This document shows, piece after piece, positions 12,504 through 26,500 of a stretch of 64,000 nt of DNA. Source of the DNA: Cyathus striatus (Eukaryota > Basidiomycota > Agaricomycetes > Agaricales > Nidulariaceae); NCBI GenBank assembly GCA_025738555.1, contig JAOVFP010000013.1, positions 1,798,001 to 1,862,000 on the forward strand, in the 5' to 3' direction. Within the stretch, counting starts at the first letter, position 1. Every line of letters starts with the position of its first letter. The position numbers were made by a program, and so were the translations under genes. Below the pieces are notes generated by a model, which made no database searches, was not told the origin of the DNA, and worked only from the letters and a program-made list of their open reading frames with translations.

Positions 12504-15116
12504 ATGGTGGTCGATGAACCTTCGCCTGAAAGACAGCTATCTAGGCGCCATACTGGGAGAGCACCGAGTAGCAACTCTATTCCTGGAGCATCGGTTAGCA
12601 ATACTCGCAGAGCCACGAACAAAATGCTCTCTCCTCCACCCACTACAATGTCGAGCATCCGATTTATCATATTTGATTCCTGTAAAATTGCAAGTTATTG
12701 CTATATTTAGCTGACTGATAAATATTTTTCTACAGGGTTAAATTTGATGCTCATATTCATACCTGTCTCTGTGCGTGTCCCTCCCAGTAATTGACCATCG
12801 TCAACATTCCCCTAATGTTCTTTCCTAGTGGGCCTTAAATTTTTCTCTGCCAGATTCATTTGCAAATAGGGACACCCTTGTTTTTGTTTGTGAGTGCTCA
12901 CTCTAAGGACAACTTGAGCATAAATATTGAAACTGGCTATTTCATGTAGTTTCTTTTCTTGCTATAATACCGCTTGCAAGGGTAAGACTATCAGTAAGAC
13001 TACTGTATACATTTAATTAACTTCTTGATAAGTTACTTGCTGTTGCTACGGATGAATTGTCAATGCGCGTTGGACAAACGCTTGCTGGACTTTTAAATGC
13101 TACTTTGGCAGGTTATATCCTCAATGATTGAGAGCACAAAAGCTGATTTTATTGCAGGGTAATGCGTAAGTAATCCCTATTCGACTGCATATGTCAACTT
13201 ACGGGTACTAAATAAACTAGAGTTGAGCTTATTGTTGCTGTAAGTGCTTTACGCTTCTCACTGTTTAATACTGATTCGGATATATCTAAGATTATTGCTT
13301 TGGTCCACTGTCAATTACAAGTTGTACAATCCTCTCGTAAGTGATTTTTCGTCTAAACCTTATTCCGTTGCTTCAAGTATGTAAGCATGAAAAAATATGG
13401 TCGAAAGGAATTACAGTTCTGAGAATAATTAAAGAACAAACCGCTGACCCTCGCTCACTTTACAGTTGTGGGATCGGTTCTCAGTAATCTATGTAAGCAT
13501 ATGCATGTGATTTGTATCTCTGTGGTCAAGATCTAATCTCACTGATAATTATAGTGCTAGTCCTTGGAATGTGCTTTTTTGCAGGAGGGTTAAAGTATTC
13601 TGAGCAAGGATTCGGTCTAGGTAATTATCACAATGATATATCACCTGTAGAGGTGATTATGCTGATTCTTAAATAGTGACTAGTCAATTAAATGCGTCGT
13701 TGTTGACGATTAGCGTTATTGCTGTTTTGTTACCAGCTGCATTTCATTTTTCTGCTCCTCAATTAACCGATGATCAAGAACGCAGGGATATTCTCTCTGT
13801 AAGCCATGGCGTAAGTCTCAGTGTATTTTGACACAATACCATGTTTAAGTAAATCATAGGTTGCTATCATTCTCTTATTCAGTGAGGCGATTTCTATTTC
13901 CCTATTATTATGTGATGCTGACCTTCCCTAGTTTATATATGCTATCTCTTTTTCCAGCTGCGTTCGCATTCCCTTCTTTATAAGGATGAGAATGTCATAA
14001 AATCTACAAAATATGCCAAGGATTCGGAGACGAAGCCGAAAACAATAATGGACGGAGCTGTCCTTACTGATGAACCTGAGGGTCAAACAAATGCTGGAGA
14101 CAAACAAAGATGGACAAAACTTCAGCGCATTGTCTACCCGAAGAATAGATTTCGATATACAACTCCTATTATACACGATGTTGAAGCTAGGGCGACTACA
14201 TCCGGTGCTTCACAGGACGACGAGGAAGTACCGAAGATGAATGTTCCGGTGACAATCGTACTGCTGGTGGTTGTGACCGTTGTAAGGAAATGTATTTTCA
14301 TCGCGGTGTCTATTAACCCTCTCACCTTAGCTCGTCGCGGTCACCGCTGAATGGCTTGTTGACTCGATAGATGGCCTAACAAGCTCCGGCAAAATTTCAA
14401 AGGAGTTTGTCGGAATTATTCTTCTACCTATCGTTGGTAATGCTGCTGGTGAGTTTAGACTATGCCGATGTTAACACTTCCATTGCTAACTACACATTAA
14501 GAGCACGTAACGGCTGTGACTGTCTCGGTTAAGGATAAACTCGCACTAAGCATAGGTGTTGCTGTTGGTTCAAGTATTGTGAGTACGAATTACTGGATTA
14601 AAAATTACTCTATTTTACGCAATCATTTATCATAGCAAATCGCCCTCTTCGTAATTCCGTATGTCCTACATTTTCCACTTTTGTGAGTTCTCATAAGTTC
14701 TATGTTATAGTTTCATTGTCACTTTGGGATGGATAATGGGGAAACCCCTAACTTTGTTGTTCGATCCGTACGAATCAATTGCCATGTTCCTGTCTGGTAC
14801 GCTCACCAAATCATGTGTACTTTTGGCCCGCCTAACACATTCTTAGTCCTTACCGTTAACTACGTTGTCCAAGATGGCAAATCAAATTGGCTGGAAGGAA
14901 TGATTCTCATGTGTATGTGGCACTTCAGATGTATACCCACCAGTGATCATACCTGAATGTTCACGAATTTTGCGACATTCTTTCAGGTTTGTATTTGATA
15001 CTCGCTGTAACGTTTTGGTTTTATCCTGGTGAGCTCACTTACATGATAATTTTATAATTTAGCTAACGAAGCATAAAGGCTCTGATCCCTCCGGTACCCT
15101 CTTGCAGTGCACATGA
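12504..15116 (+). CDS. Vacuolar-type Ca2+/H+ exchanger CAX-B (VCX1-like)
   Basis: Paralogue of CAX-A. The 20 exons keep phase and give 500 aa: 12504-12681, 12736-12770, 12829-12889, 12950-12981, 13033-13107, 13158-13165, 13221-13239, 13291-13336, 13466-13492, 13555-13620, 13677-13810, 13860-13881, 13932-14281, 14331-14448, 14502-14578, 14636-14658, 14711-14796, 14847-14912, 14987-15028, 15079-15116. The first ion-binding motif GNAVELIVA is assembled across an 8-nt microexon (13158-13165). The second (GNAAEHVTAV) is intact. The intron after 13107 starts GCAGGT instead of GT, and only this GC donor keeps the frame. The start at 12504 is the first ATG of the frame. AKR-1 follows about 1.05 kb downstream on the same strand, as AKR-3 follows CAX-C. 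Confidence 0.9.
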
Positions 15117-16162
15117 ATACTTTGCAGTTCAATTATCAATTTTTTGTTGAGCCTCTAGGTGTACTGATTATACCATGGACTCTACATGGACAGCGTATAC
15201 CCCGGGCTGATGAAAAGGCCCATTCAAGTATATCCGAGCCACAGATCGTATTCATAGGTTCTGTCACAGCGACGCATTAATATTCTTACGTTATTATCAT
15301 ATCCTGGTTTGCATAGTTGAATTTTGTTTTGATTGCAATAGCGTAATTGATCTATCAAAATTGCTCTCGTGTTTGGTTTCATCTTATCAGTTTGTGGAAA
15401 AGACATACACTAGTAGTAATGCCCTTTGCGCCTGACAACTTACCACAATCCGTCATAAGTACTGATAGGCATAAAAAATGCTCCGCTGCGTCTTGCGCGT
15501 TCTATTATCGCAAGAAACTACTTTTACACTTCACATGGATATGGAGTCCGAGAATCGTGATGAATAAAAGGAAATCAGGTATTGGCTATTTATGATGCTG
15601 CAAATTGAGCACTGTCATCCTCAAGTTGCGGCCGAGAATAGTTATGAGATTAGGAAAATATATAAAGCGGTAGCCAGTTAGATCGGTTACGTAGGCATGA
15701 ACATTTCATCCACTGACGGTGCTCTTATACTATTAATTGAGTCATTTCGCAATATTAACTTAATTTTTTGAAGTGGTTTAAAAATGATGCAGCGTCGACA
15801 ACGGTGCTAGATATAACCTTAGAGAGCACACAGTACGAGGGCGGGAGGCAAAATGATAAGTATCTACTATACGCTGTGCACTGTTTATTTACGTACATAC
15901 AGCAAGCCACAACACGTTGTCAGTAGGGTACATGACAAGCACAGTAATATGCCCAAAAGCATATGTGGAGGCCAACATGCCATGGTGAATATGGAGACAT
16001 TTGAATAGGTAATGTCTGCGGCGTACGTATGTCAGCTTTCTGTTAGAGCATGTATTAAAGCTGAGCATTGCTGATCACGAAAGAGAAAGAATTATTGTTC
16101 TCGTATCTTGTATATAGTACGTCCTCCGCATATTATTCTAATCCATTCTCCCCTGAACAAAT
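15117..16162. other. CAX-B/AKR-1 intergenic region, duplicated at 43.6-44.3 kb
   Basis: The sequence just after the CAX-B stop (about 15117-15210), and again around 15236 (CCGAGCCACAG) and 15303 (CCTGGTTTGCATAG), matches in the same order the reverse complement of the CAX-C/AKR-3 spacer (CCGAGCCACAG near 44055-44065, CCTGGTTCGCATAG near 43976-43989). This shows the CAX-AKR pair was copied as one block. The part from about 15820 to 16035 carries a separate dispersed repeat. TATATAG at about 16111 is a possible TATA box for AKR-1. Confidence 0.6.
15820..16035. repeat. Dispersed repeat, copy 1
   Basis: Similar to about 53085-53320. Shared words in order include a GGGnGGGAnGCAAAA-like block, ACATA, a block ending GCATATGTGGAGGC, and GACATTTGA followed by a short spacer and GTAA. 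Copy 1 lies just upstream of AKR-1; copy 2 lies within the DUF6533 gene fragment. No coding capacity and no clear terminal repeats, so the class is unknown. Confidence 0.5.
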
Positions 16163-17595
16163 ATGTCTTCTCACCCAACGCGAAAAATTGGCGCAACTTC
16201 GGTATCTGCTATTGGCTTGGGCTTGATGGGAATAGGAGCGTTCTACGGCACCACCGAAAGTGACGAGGGAAGGTTTAAGGTTGTATACTCCTCAAGGACA
16301 TATTAATACTGGTATAGCTAATGGTGTATAGGTTCTCGACACGGCCTTGGAACGTGGTTGCAATTTTTGGGATACTGCCAACATGTATGGGGATTCCGAA
16401 GAATTGATCGGGAAGTGGTACGTCGCATCCATCGTTGGCCACGCTCACGACAGCTCTGACGCCACTTTCAATTTATTCACAGGTTTAAATACTCAGGCAA
16501 ACGAGATCAAGTCTTTCTTGCTACCAAGTGTGGCTATACTAGCTTTACTGGTCAGATGACTGATCGTCTCATTAATGGAGAACCTGAATTCATTCGCGCT
16601 GAATTCGAGAAATCTATCAGTAAACTCGGCACCAGTAGGGTCGATCTGTATTACCTTCACGTATGTTTCCACTGCGCTTTATCATATACCGTGATGCATT
16701 GTCAATAAAATCCAGAGAGCAGATCCCACCGTACCGATTGAGAAGTCGGTTGAAGCACTTGCTGAACTTGTCAAGTACGCTCGCCTCCCATGGCATTTCA
16801 ACTTGAATTAGTGACCAGCTACTGAAGTACTAACACGTGTTTGTAGGGAAGGAAGAGTGAATTATATTGGCTTGTCTGAAGTTTCCGCTGAAACTCTTCG
16901 TCGCGCACACGCTGTTCATCCTATCGCCGCAGTCCAGATGGAATATAGTCCATTCGTCCTGGACGCTGAATGTGAGAAATATGCATTGCTGAAAACATGT
17001 CGTGAGCTTGGCGTAAAGCTTGTCGCTTACTCGCCTCTCGGCAGAGGAATGTTGACTGGGAAGCTTGTGAGTACTTTATGACATAAAAAGAGTGGCCTAA
17101 ATCATATGGATGTCATACATGTGGCCTAGAAATCTCCAAGAGACTTTGAGGAAGGCGACATAAGGAAATACTTCCCAAGGTGGGCTCTTTAATGCTCCCG
17201 GCGTTGCCTATTATTTTTATTCGTAGGTTCAACGAAGAGAACTTCCCAAAATCCCTGGCTCTTGTAGAGAAAATTAAGACTATTGGTGTCAAGCACAATA
17301 CTACTCCTGGCCAGGTCTCCCTTGCATGGCTCCTTGCTCAAGGAGAAGATATTATTCCAATTCCTGGTACGAAGAGAGTGCAGGTGTGTTTGCATTTGAA
17401 CTGTTCCTAAATTTGCAATTAAAATAGAGACTATTTCAGTACTTGGAAGAGAATCTGGGCGCTGCAAACCTTCATCTCTCCGATGAGGATATTGCGGATG
17501 TCCGCGCTGTAGCTGAAGAAGCAGATAAGACCCTCGAAGGGCGTTATCCGGCTGCTGTCGAGTTTCTGCTGTTCGTTAATACCCCAGTTCTGTAG
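16163..17595 (+). CDS. Aldo/keto reductase AKR-1 (YakC/AKR13-like)
   Basis: NADPH-dependent oxidoreductase of the AKR superfamily; the closest groups I can name are the YakC/AKR13-like and pyridoxal-reductase-like fungal enzymes. Exons: 16163-16279, 16332-16417, 16483-16660, 16716-16774, 16847-17066, 17130-17179, 17227-17383, 17440-17595. They give 340 aa, normal for the family. The catalytic tetrad is complete: Asp and Tyr in [17 protein letters not shown], Lys in LATKCG, His in YYLH. The C-terminal cofactor-phosphate loop [16 protein letters not shown] is present. It carries a 3-residue insertion (TSF) after the Lys motif that the other copies lack. By eye its closest relative is AKR-2 rather than its positional partner AKR-3. 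The substrate cannot be read from sequence. Confidence 0.92.
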
Positions 17596-18412
17596 TCACT
17601 GTTTCCTCAGACTTTCGGAATCCATTTTGTTGCCACCAGAAAGAAAAGTAGCCGTATTACGAGCAACTCCTTACCAGATTTTTTTGGCTCTCTCCGTAAA
17701 TAACCCTCCTGTAAAGTTGAAGGTAAAAAAATGTACACCATTCTTTTACTAATACTTAAGGCAATATGCGGAGCTCGTTAACCGTTACGCCACCCGCCGC
17801 CGAAACATTAATTAATGAATTTATCTTCAACCCCCACTCCCGTATATTATGTATAATGTATGGAGTAAAAACTTGAACGATATGCAACACCCATGCCAGG
17901 TACAGCAGCTACTCGTACACATTACCACTGCCTCACACTAGCTCGTGCTCCCATTTTCTAATTGACGCAGTTAACTAATCTACCTTCATCTTACTCGTTG
18001 AAAGAAAAATAATCGAAAGCAACATGCCGAGAGCTGCGTGCAGACGTCATGAGTACTATCCACTACACTGTGAAGGTTCATTTACCAACTGTTATTCACG
18101 CATTCCAGAAGTTCAGTACAAAGTATAAAAAAAACTCTAAACGATCCAGTACATAAGCCCGCGCGTAGTTGTCAGCAGTTATTCCACTACCCCATGCTAG
18201 CTTAAGTTCCGACCCATGCCCACTCACTTACATCATTCACAGCGAATCGGAGTGACGAGCAAAGTGAAAGGTTCTTCAATTCCAAATGACACTTGGAAGA
18301 TACAAATAACCAATCAGCCGCCTGTAAAACACATCTTACATACAATCGTGTCTCGTGTATTAAGTTATATAGTACAATTATGTCGTGTTTTCAAATCGTA
18401 CAACAATCAGAA
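17596..18412. other. Intergenic between convergent AKR-1 and GT90
   Basis: This 3'-to-3' spacer holds no coding frame of note and is AT-rich. I see nothing in it beyond presumed 3' UTRs. Confidence 0.5.
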
Positions 18413-20536
18413 TCATCCTTCGTAACTCATGGACTCCCTATCTAAGCTCATAAGTCGAGCGTATTCCAATAATAACCTAAATCAGGCCAGCTGTCAGTAT
18501 ACTGATATCTAAAGTATCAAAAAACAGAACACATACCTGAAGAAATAAGCAGTCATATCCTCCTTTCTCCAATACGTCTTACTCCACTCTCTCCCAGCAA
18601 GTCCAATTTTCCTCGCTAAATCGTTGTGTCCTCCCTCTCCGTACAACCCACCTCTAAAGAAAGTGTATGTGTCGTAGAGATCAGAGTAGTCTACTTGGAT
18701 GGGCACGTAGTGTACCCATGGCTGAACGCGATCTATCCACCTATTTCCGATGCATAAGCGTCTAGTTAGTAGCAGCTGAGGATTTGAAATCGCACCATTC
18801 AGGGTATGCAGTGGCTTTGAATACCAGTGAGTTGCTTGTGACAAGTCGTTTGAACCGACTCGACCAGCCGTTCCCATCCACCTAAGATGAAAGGTCAGCA
18901 ACGTCCACAGAGACAATGACATCACACACATCAATGAAATACTTATGATTCCCCGTATTCCTTCCATTCGCATCGTGAGGCTGCCTCCACTCAAACAGCG
19001 TCTCCATATAACGACAAAAACTATCCGGACTACACCCAACCGCACCCCCCGTAAATGCAATATCCATCATGGCAGGATTCAGAATCGCCTTTGAAAGTTC
19101 AGTCCCGTTGCCCACCATCATCCCCTTCTCCCTCGTCGTAAGCACCCTCTCAGTCCCATTCAAAGCACTAACAATGCGCATCAACTGGATCCTCTGCGCA
19201 TACCACCATCTCTCCTGTGACTCCTTATCATGATGCATCCCAGTATTCGTCCCGCGCCAAAGAAGCCGCTCGTCCGTCTTCTCTTCCCAAGGAGGATCGT
19301 TCTCGCGCGGTAGAATGTCCTCCTGCCATGCAATAAACGTTGGAAGTTGGATATCGCTGAATACAGGGGTAGAGCAGTATGTGAAGAACGCAGCTGCGAC
19401 GGGGGGAGGGTTGACTCCGCTGTCGGGTTTCACGTATTGTGCGTGGTTGTAGAATATGCTGGGGTTCGTGCAGGGATCCATTGACAGCCTGTGTTCGTGT
19501 ATGAAGGACTTTGGTCTGTTGAGGGAGGGGCGATTTGTTGGGTCGAATCGTGTTTCGGACGGACGTCCTGGTGAGTCGGGAGAACAGGCGGATGCGAAGC
19601 CGAGATTCGATACACTTGGGAGGTTTGCGAGTGGCACGTCTGTTACCCTTGCGAGTTAGGGACTACCAATGTGAAGAAGAGGGTTAGAACTCACGTCGTC
19701 CTTCTTTCGCAGCGTCCAGTAACGCTTTCTTAACTCCGTAGTCGGATATGATGTTTGGGTTGTCGTGAGGCGATATTGTGATACGGAACTGAGGTAAATG
19801 CCCTTCGACGGGCTTTAGAAGATCGACAATTTCGTCAAATCCTCGTAATAGTGCTCTTTCCCTCCAAGAATCCGGTTCCGAGAACGTTGTCTTGAGAAGG
19901 TCGAGTATCCTTGATTCGTTCTTGCCTACGACATACGAGTCTGCTATGGTTTCTTGCACCTCTTGTATCGCGAGAAGGTCGTGTGGGCTTAGGCCCCAGA
20001 ATGGTTCAAGGTCTCTCCATATGAAGTCATATTCGTCTGGGAGGAGGACGTTGCGCTCAACTGCATAGTTCCACCTTTAAGGACCACATATCAGGCGAAA
20101 ACGTGGAAGACATACGAGCAGAGACTCACCAGTCATCGAACCCTTTCGGCGGCGGGCGGTGGTAGCGGCGTTTATACTCTGCAACAGCCTCCTTGAGTGT
20201 CTTACTCGCCCTACCCAGCTTCTTCTCCCACTCCTTCTCTGCCTCTCCTATAAGTTCGAATATCGGATGTTCTCCTTCAGGGTTGACTTCGACTAAGCCA
20301 TTGGGCAGATAGTTGTGCGAAGCTAGGCGGTCGGCAGTACGTTTACGCTCAACAGGGCATCCTCCTCCTGATAAGTCTGAGAATGCGCCAAACGAAAGCG
20401 CGTCCCAGGTCCCAGATGAAGGTACGGCCGCGAGGAGGTTGAATATCGAGATAAGGAGGACGCAAGCAAGAACGACGACGAGAGACCGTCGTATCTTGGT
20501 GAGATAGAGCCCTCTACGAAGATTCCTGAGCTTCAT
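18413..20536 (-). CDS. GT90 (CAP10-type) glycosyltransferase, type II membrane protein
   Basis: Glycosyltransferase family 90 protein, related to fungal CAP10/CXT1-type xylosyltransferases of capsule and glycan synthesis, expected in the Golgi. Six exons on the minus strand keep phase: 20536-20130, 20074-19695, 19639-18930, 18881-18796, 18740-18537, 18476-18413. They give 616 aa. Residues 1-16 are basic and residues 17-38 form one membrane anchor, fitting a Golgi type II protein. Family marks are FDDWWNYA near 135, LLWRGT near 388, the DGNGWSSRF block near 501, [13 protein letters not shown], and the terminal [14 protein letters not shown]. An in-frame ATG at 20632 would add 32 residues; I chose 20536 because the anchor then sits near the N-terminus. 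Single copy, enclosed by the inverted CAX/AKR blocks. Confidence 0.92.
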
Positions 20537-23500
20537 CGTGGTTGGAAAGACAGAAGGGGGCGCTACACAAGGTGCAAGCTTCCTTTCGGCCGTATGAGCT
20601 GAGTGCCCACAACGGATGAACCTGCGACCCAAATCAAATGTGCGAATAGCATTTTTAAAATTTATATAGGCGCCTAGGCACCCAGGGGACCTGAATTCTC
20701 CTGAGCGTTGAATGAGCGCAATTCAAAAAGTGATCCGCAGCGATTTATTCGATCGTAATGAGCCGGTTGTACTATCAGTCGGATGGTTTGTGCCTACAGA
20801 TAGGAGTGCGACCCCTAGGGAGTGCAAGACATGGCAGGCGGGCATGGTTGAACCAGCATGAGGTAGTGAAAATGAGCGCGATTTCGAGCGCGAGGGTCGG
20901 ATACGCGACGGCGCTTGGGGCGTTGTCGCTGTCAGTAACAGTGACGGGATCATTGACGGTTCGCACAAAAGTGATTACCGTGATTACCTAATAGCTACAC
21001 GTGACCAAACAGCCACCAAAATCCAAACCAACTTCTCTTTCATACTGACAGTTCGCTGCAAACTAGCAGCAAATCACCAGTACTACAAGGTTCACCAACA
21101 TTCGAAGATGAACCGACCACATTTATCCATTAAGCCATGGGGTGAGAGCGGATAGTGCTATTGACACTGCAGATCAAATTGAAAGATACCCTTCAAGCAA
21201 GTTCCTACGAGATATCCGCACAGTCTCCTCATCTGATATGTACTTGCTTTTTGAAGTATCAACGTAACCTCTACTAACGGCCTGTTAGGTAACGTCCCTT
21301 TTTATAACAATCCATGCGTATTTACGATGGCTTAAGATACGAGTATAATATGCACCCAACAATTACGTTGAATTGCGTTGAACACAACAGTTTGTGTATT
21401 CGCAAATTTCAGCATTGTGCCAGCAGTTTTTTGGAAGGTATATAAATGGACTTCAACCCTGCACAGTTCAAGCTTATGCAAAAATAATCAATGTCCTGAC
21501 AGGCGTCTGCGATTTTATGGCTGGCAGCCTTTTGTCGTAAGAGGCTTATTTAAGGACCCGGTAAATACGGCCCAAAGCTCCTCTCCCCTGTATTGTCGCT
21601 AGCTTGCTTCACTCCAGATTCTTTCTTCACCCAGGAATTATCCTTATACTTTGTGAGTGTTCAATGCTTGTTCTTTCGATTTTACCCCCCGAGAATCCGC
21701 ATAGATCTCCGGCATCACCCACCCAAAAACCGCGATTAGGTGTTTTTTTTTTAGTATAAGGTATGTTATTGGACATATCGAGGTGATGCAACAATACTTA
21801 CTGCTAGCCTAGGTATCAGTAAAAGGTTCTAAAATCCTTCTGCAATTTGTTTTCCGACAGCCGCCAATTCATACCCCAGGTCCCCATCAAGTATGCCAAG
21901 TGATAGATAGCTGTGCTCAACCATTTCTCTCTCGTTTGCCCAGGAATTCATGCTGTCTGAGAGCTTGCTTAATCTTTTCATTTCCCCTCAAGCAAAGTTC
22001 ACGTGGCTCTGTGGTATAGTTCATCTAATCTGATAGTGGTGTATTCCGAAGCACTTGTCTTAAGCCAACTGCGGTCTGCTGGTCTCTCGATGCTCTTTCA
22101 TATTAACCCGCGGCACAGCTCACACTAACTACAGCGATGAAACAACACCGTAGTTACAAGGTCATCCTGAACTGCACTTCTGACCAGTACTTGTGACCGG
22201 TGACCTATATTACTTGTTCAGCTGACACTTACCCTGTCGTGATCAATGATCAGTGGTCAGGCGGCAATAGCATTTCCTAGTCCCTATAAAAGCCCTTCCA
22301 TCTCTCTTCGATCCACTCCCCCCATTCACCCGTTTTCATTCCTCGAAGTTTCCACCCTTCACACCACTGACCTCACCTATGCTCGCATAACCAACCCGAT
22401 AATCGTGTATATCTCTGCTCTTCAACTTGCTGGGACCTGTTGATGGTCCGAATAACGAAAGACTGTTTATAGCGTAAACGCTGAAATCCTGACATCCCAC
22501 GTTTATGGGAGCGTATACCTCTATAGTGTACGGGGTCCCTCTGGTACTGATCCTTTGGTGAACATCGATTGGGGGGGTCTCTGCACTCTTCCATCTTTGC
22601 ACAGGCTTCTGCATATTCTCAAGCTCTTGAAATATGTATCGGGCGGATCTACCGTACGTGCTATAACAGAACTGGAGTGGGAGAAATGTATCCATTAGCA
22701 GCTGGCTCTATATTGCCGGACGCAGGCTACACGAAGGGATGTAAATGGCTAAAACACACTATGTGAGCGTCGTATCGAACCAAAGAAAGGATATGGGGAA
22801 CTGGAGGAAGAATGCTACAAAGATAATTGAACGACCTTTTCCCTTTCAGTCTACTAGAAACGGAAACCACGCTTCATCGATGGGTCCAATTAACCAAAAC
22901 GTGCATGCTTGATTCACTCGCGATCGAGCCTCTGGCGGCCGTGTGTCCATACAAGCGCCGTCAAAGCTGAGATGGACTGGTAACCACCTAGGCGTCGGTC
23001 TAACTATCGGATTGCTGATTTCGTTGGTGCCGGTGGGACTGATGCGTATCAATGGGCTTAGGTGGGTGTTCCTACGTTTGGATCGCTTGCGACATTTGTG
23101 AGTGTCAGTTTGGTACATCTGCAAGAAGTTCCTCCATTTGGCTGCTCTCCGAATTGAAGGACTTCATCGCTGCTTTTGTCGGGGCGTATCTTATCTTAGT
23201 GTGATGGCGGTGTTGGAGATAGAATCAGCGAGTCGGTCTTTAACTGGGTTCTTATGAATGTGCAAATTATAACGTCTTCTGGAATACCAGTTATTCCAAG
23301 ACCTTTACTTATTATTATCAAGCGCGCTTTACTAAGAGAAGATTGATCCATATGCTGTCAATCGTCCCAACTACCCCAATAACTTCGAGTTCGTTAAACA
23401 TAAAATATCGAGGTACGTAAAATACATATGTTTTTCGTCCATCATTGCAGCTTGTCAGTGGTACTTTTCGAACTGTTGCATGGTTTACCTTGGTACCAAC

Positions 23501-26500
23501 GTCCAGCGAGGATGATAAGTCATACATCACACCGGTGAGTAAGACAATTCTCACTGTCTCTTCTTCTGCGTTACATAATTGTGCTTCCTGGAGTGTTGTA
23601 CCTTTCGGTGCCGTCTGTTCCGCGGGGGCCCTTGTGGAGGTGCTTTAAATAATTCTCATACGCTGACAGTGACAGTAAGTAATGAAGCCTTCTTTTTGAT
23701 GTCTGAATATAGTACATATAGGATGAATGATTTACCAGCTATGCAAGACTCTCGTATCCTAAGACTCTGACTTTACACACTGCCACAGCCTAAAGTTCCA
23801 TTGAGAATTTCTTATGTATTTCTTCCTGTTATCTAGAGAACACTTGCCTTGAGGGTTTCTCAGCCCAGGCGCTCACCTATTTGATACATATCAAAGTGGG
23901 ACACACGCTTGAATATTATTCTGTCATTCTGTGCGGTATGAATCAACTTGACATTTCCCCAGATAACTTACTAGGTTGTAATGATGGTATTATAGGGTTA
24001 CGACGCTAGTATGTACCATATCATATTGACATTTTGTTAACAGATAAGCAAAAATGCATACTACTTTACTAACTGTCAAGTACGGAATGTACCCAGAACA
24101 TGTTATTGTCATAACGTTCCACTCAGAATCTCTATGTAACAAATTACGGTATCTACATTGGTTTTCTCGTTGAAAGTGCCATTCTAGTTGAACCCCATAG
24201 AAGATAGAGCTACTATGGAATGACGGAGGTACATATGCAACTCTCTCGGCAGACGTAATTTGAAGTGTGGGGTGACGGTAAATCTTGTATCACTTGTTAT
24301 TGTACGTGGGTAGATCTGTCGGAATTTCAATACATAGAACAAATGATAAACTCCATAAAGCCATTGGTTACCACGTCGAATACATCTCAGATCAAAACAT
24401 TTTCTGAGACATAGGCTTGATCAGGACGTGGGTATTCGAAGATTTGCCTAGGACTTCCTGGTTTTCTGAACTTCTATACCTTATGCCAATGAGTAACTTC
24501 GTAATTTGTAGCGCATGGAACTCTTATCATGATATATCCTTCACCTCCTATATATCATACCAAAAATCGGAAAGCCGGCCCCTACAGACATAGGAGAAAG
24601 CTTTGAATTCCCAGGAAATGTCCAAGAACACGGAATTCAGCGAAGAAATGGCTCCGCGCATCACTGTCGGTCAATTAACTGATCGAAAGCGGGGTAAAGC
24701 GGGGTAGATGATGCTGTTGGAACACGGTGCATTATTATGGTATGCTCAGAGGGCTATCACATATAATACGTATAGTATGAGTGTACATCTGGACGGACCC
24801 GCTACCTCATGCTTAGTATCTTGGAGATAAGTTCTGCAACCTCTTGAACCACCGTGGACTATAAATTTTGGTGCGTGGAAGCCATTTTTAAATGATTCAT
24901 GTTTATTGACCAACACCATGCTGTTAAAAGACGTAAAATAAATCTCTCAGCGGTATGAAGGCGGCATAGACGATTACTTTTTGATCAAGGTTTAATGTTC
25001 CTTGGAATAGAACGAACCGCTATATTCGGAATGCATCCAAAAACATCTGAACTTAAAATATTCGTGTCTAAGGGTGCTTAATGGTAAGTACGCGTATCCA
25101 ACTTCACGTTGAAGTACATACGCAAGCTAAAGTATGCGTTACATATATTCTTTAAAACGTTTGTTACTGCATTGCCCAATTTCGGCAATTTAACTTGCCG
25201 GGTGCCGGAATATGTAAGTCGGTTGCCAACTTGCAGCCCTGAGCCTGCAGGGGACTTACGTTCTTGACATTTCCTTTTCCATCGTAGTGCAATCGCTTGT
25301 TTCTTTGGCGGCCATTTGGAGCCGTTTGGCCCCCAGCCACTTGCTAGAGCTGTTAACCTGTTGTAATCGTTATCGCTAAATTGTCGCAGTCTTAAAGCCA
25401 CCACACCACCACCTCGTTAGCGTGTTCGAAATTCCAGGAACTTTTACTGCAGCCTACAGGTGCCTGTGATCATGGTCGATTTCCATCTTCAACATGATAC
25501 TGACGGAATACGACATATAATTTGTTGTTCTTCATTTTTTCGGGTTGATACATATATACGTTCGTACACTGATATACATCGTCGAAAGTGCAATGATCTA
25601 TCAGATCTCATGTTTTAAAATGACTGTATAGATCCTGGAGATATCTTATCAGTCATTTTTTTGATTACAGATAGAAGGAAAGGTCTGAAAAGGTGTGCTT
25701 ATTTAGAATTTGTACACCGACAACATTTTGGTACTTGTTAGAAACGGAATGACTCTAACATCATTTGTTAAACATCGATCTCAGTAGGCTTGAACGTGGC
25801 AGATATCGATGAACTAGTGGCTGCGGTAATTCAAGGTATGTACCATGTTAATCATTCTGTCAGAATTGACATTGACACCATCAACGCCAACTCTTCATGT
25901 ATTAGTAGATGGCTGGGCCTTTCCTTTTGGAAAGAATGCTATTAGTATCATGTAATGATATAGCACCGTTGAAGTTGAGAACCATCAGTGCGTCTGTTCG
26001 ATATCCTTCCACTGAACCTTTTCTAGGAAGAGATATAATAGATTACACTGCCTCGCGTCCCGACCTAAACACATCAAGAAATGTTCGCAGAGCATTTACA
26101 TCTTAACTGCTCATCATGATCGACTGTAAGTCGTGCAATCCCCTCTTGGCATGTATCCGAGCACCGAATAATATATACAATCTCACAGGAATCTCTCACT
26201 TTCGTTCGCGCCATCAAACTAGTCAGCTGAGCACAGTGACCCCACACAAATCGTCGACAACGCCGATGGATCTTGATGCTAAAAGTTCTATGTCAGCGAC
26301 ATCGCGGGTGCCTCTTGAGCGTAGATCATGGGTCACGAGAACAATACATAGGTTAAGTGATGTTACTTTAGCTTTTTAACACCGGGCCGCATGGTTAGGT
26401 AGCCGCACCACGTACGTGACTATACAGTATACGTGAGTGGGATTAAAGAGACTCTTCTTTGGGCGGATATTGTGCTTGGCAGTTAGAGAGGTCTGCTGGA

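Noticed and set aside
21284..21650. Possible retrotransposon LTR starting TGTTAGGTAACG with a TATATAAAT box
   Set aside because: No second LTR, primer-binding site or gag/pol remnant was found.
22336..22695. 119-codon minus-strand frame
   Set aside because: No recognisable motif, and it overlaps a promoter-like TATA and pyrimidine stretch on the other strand.
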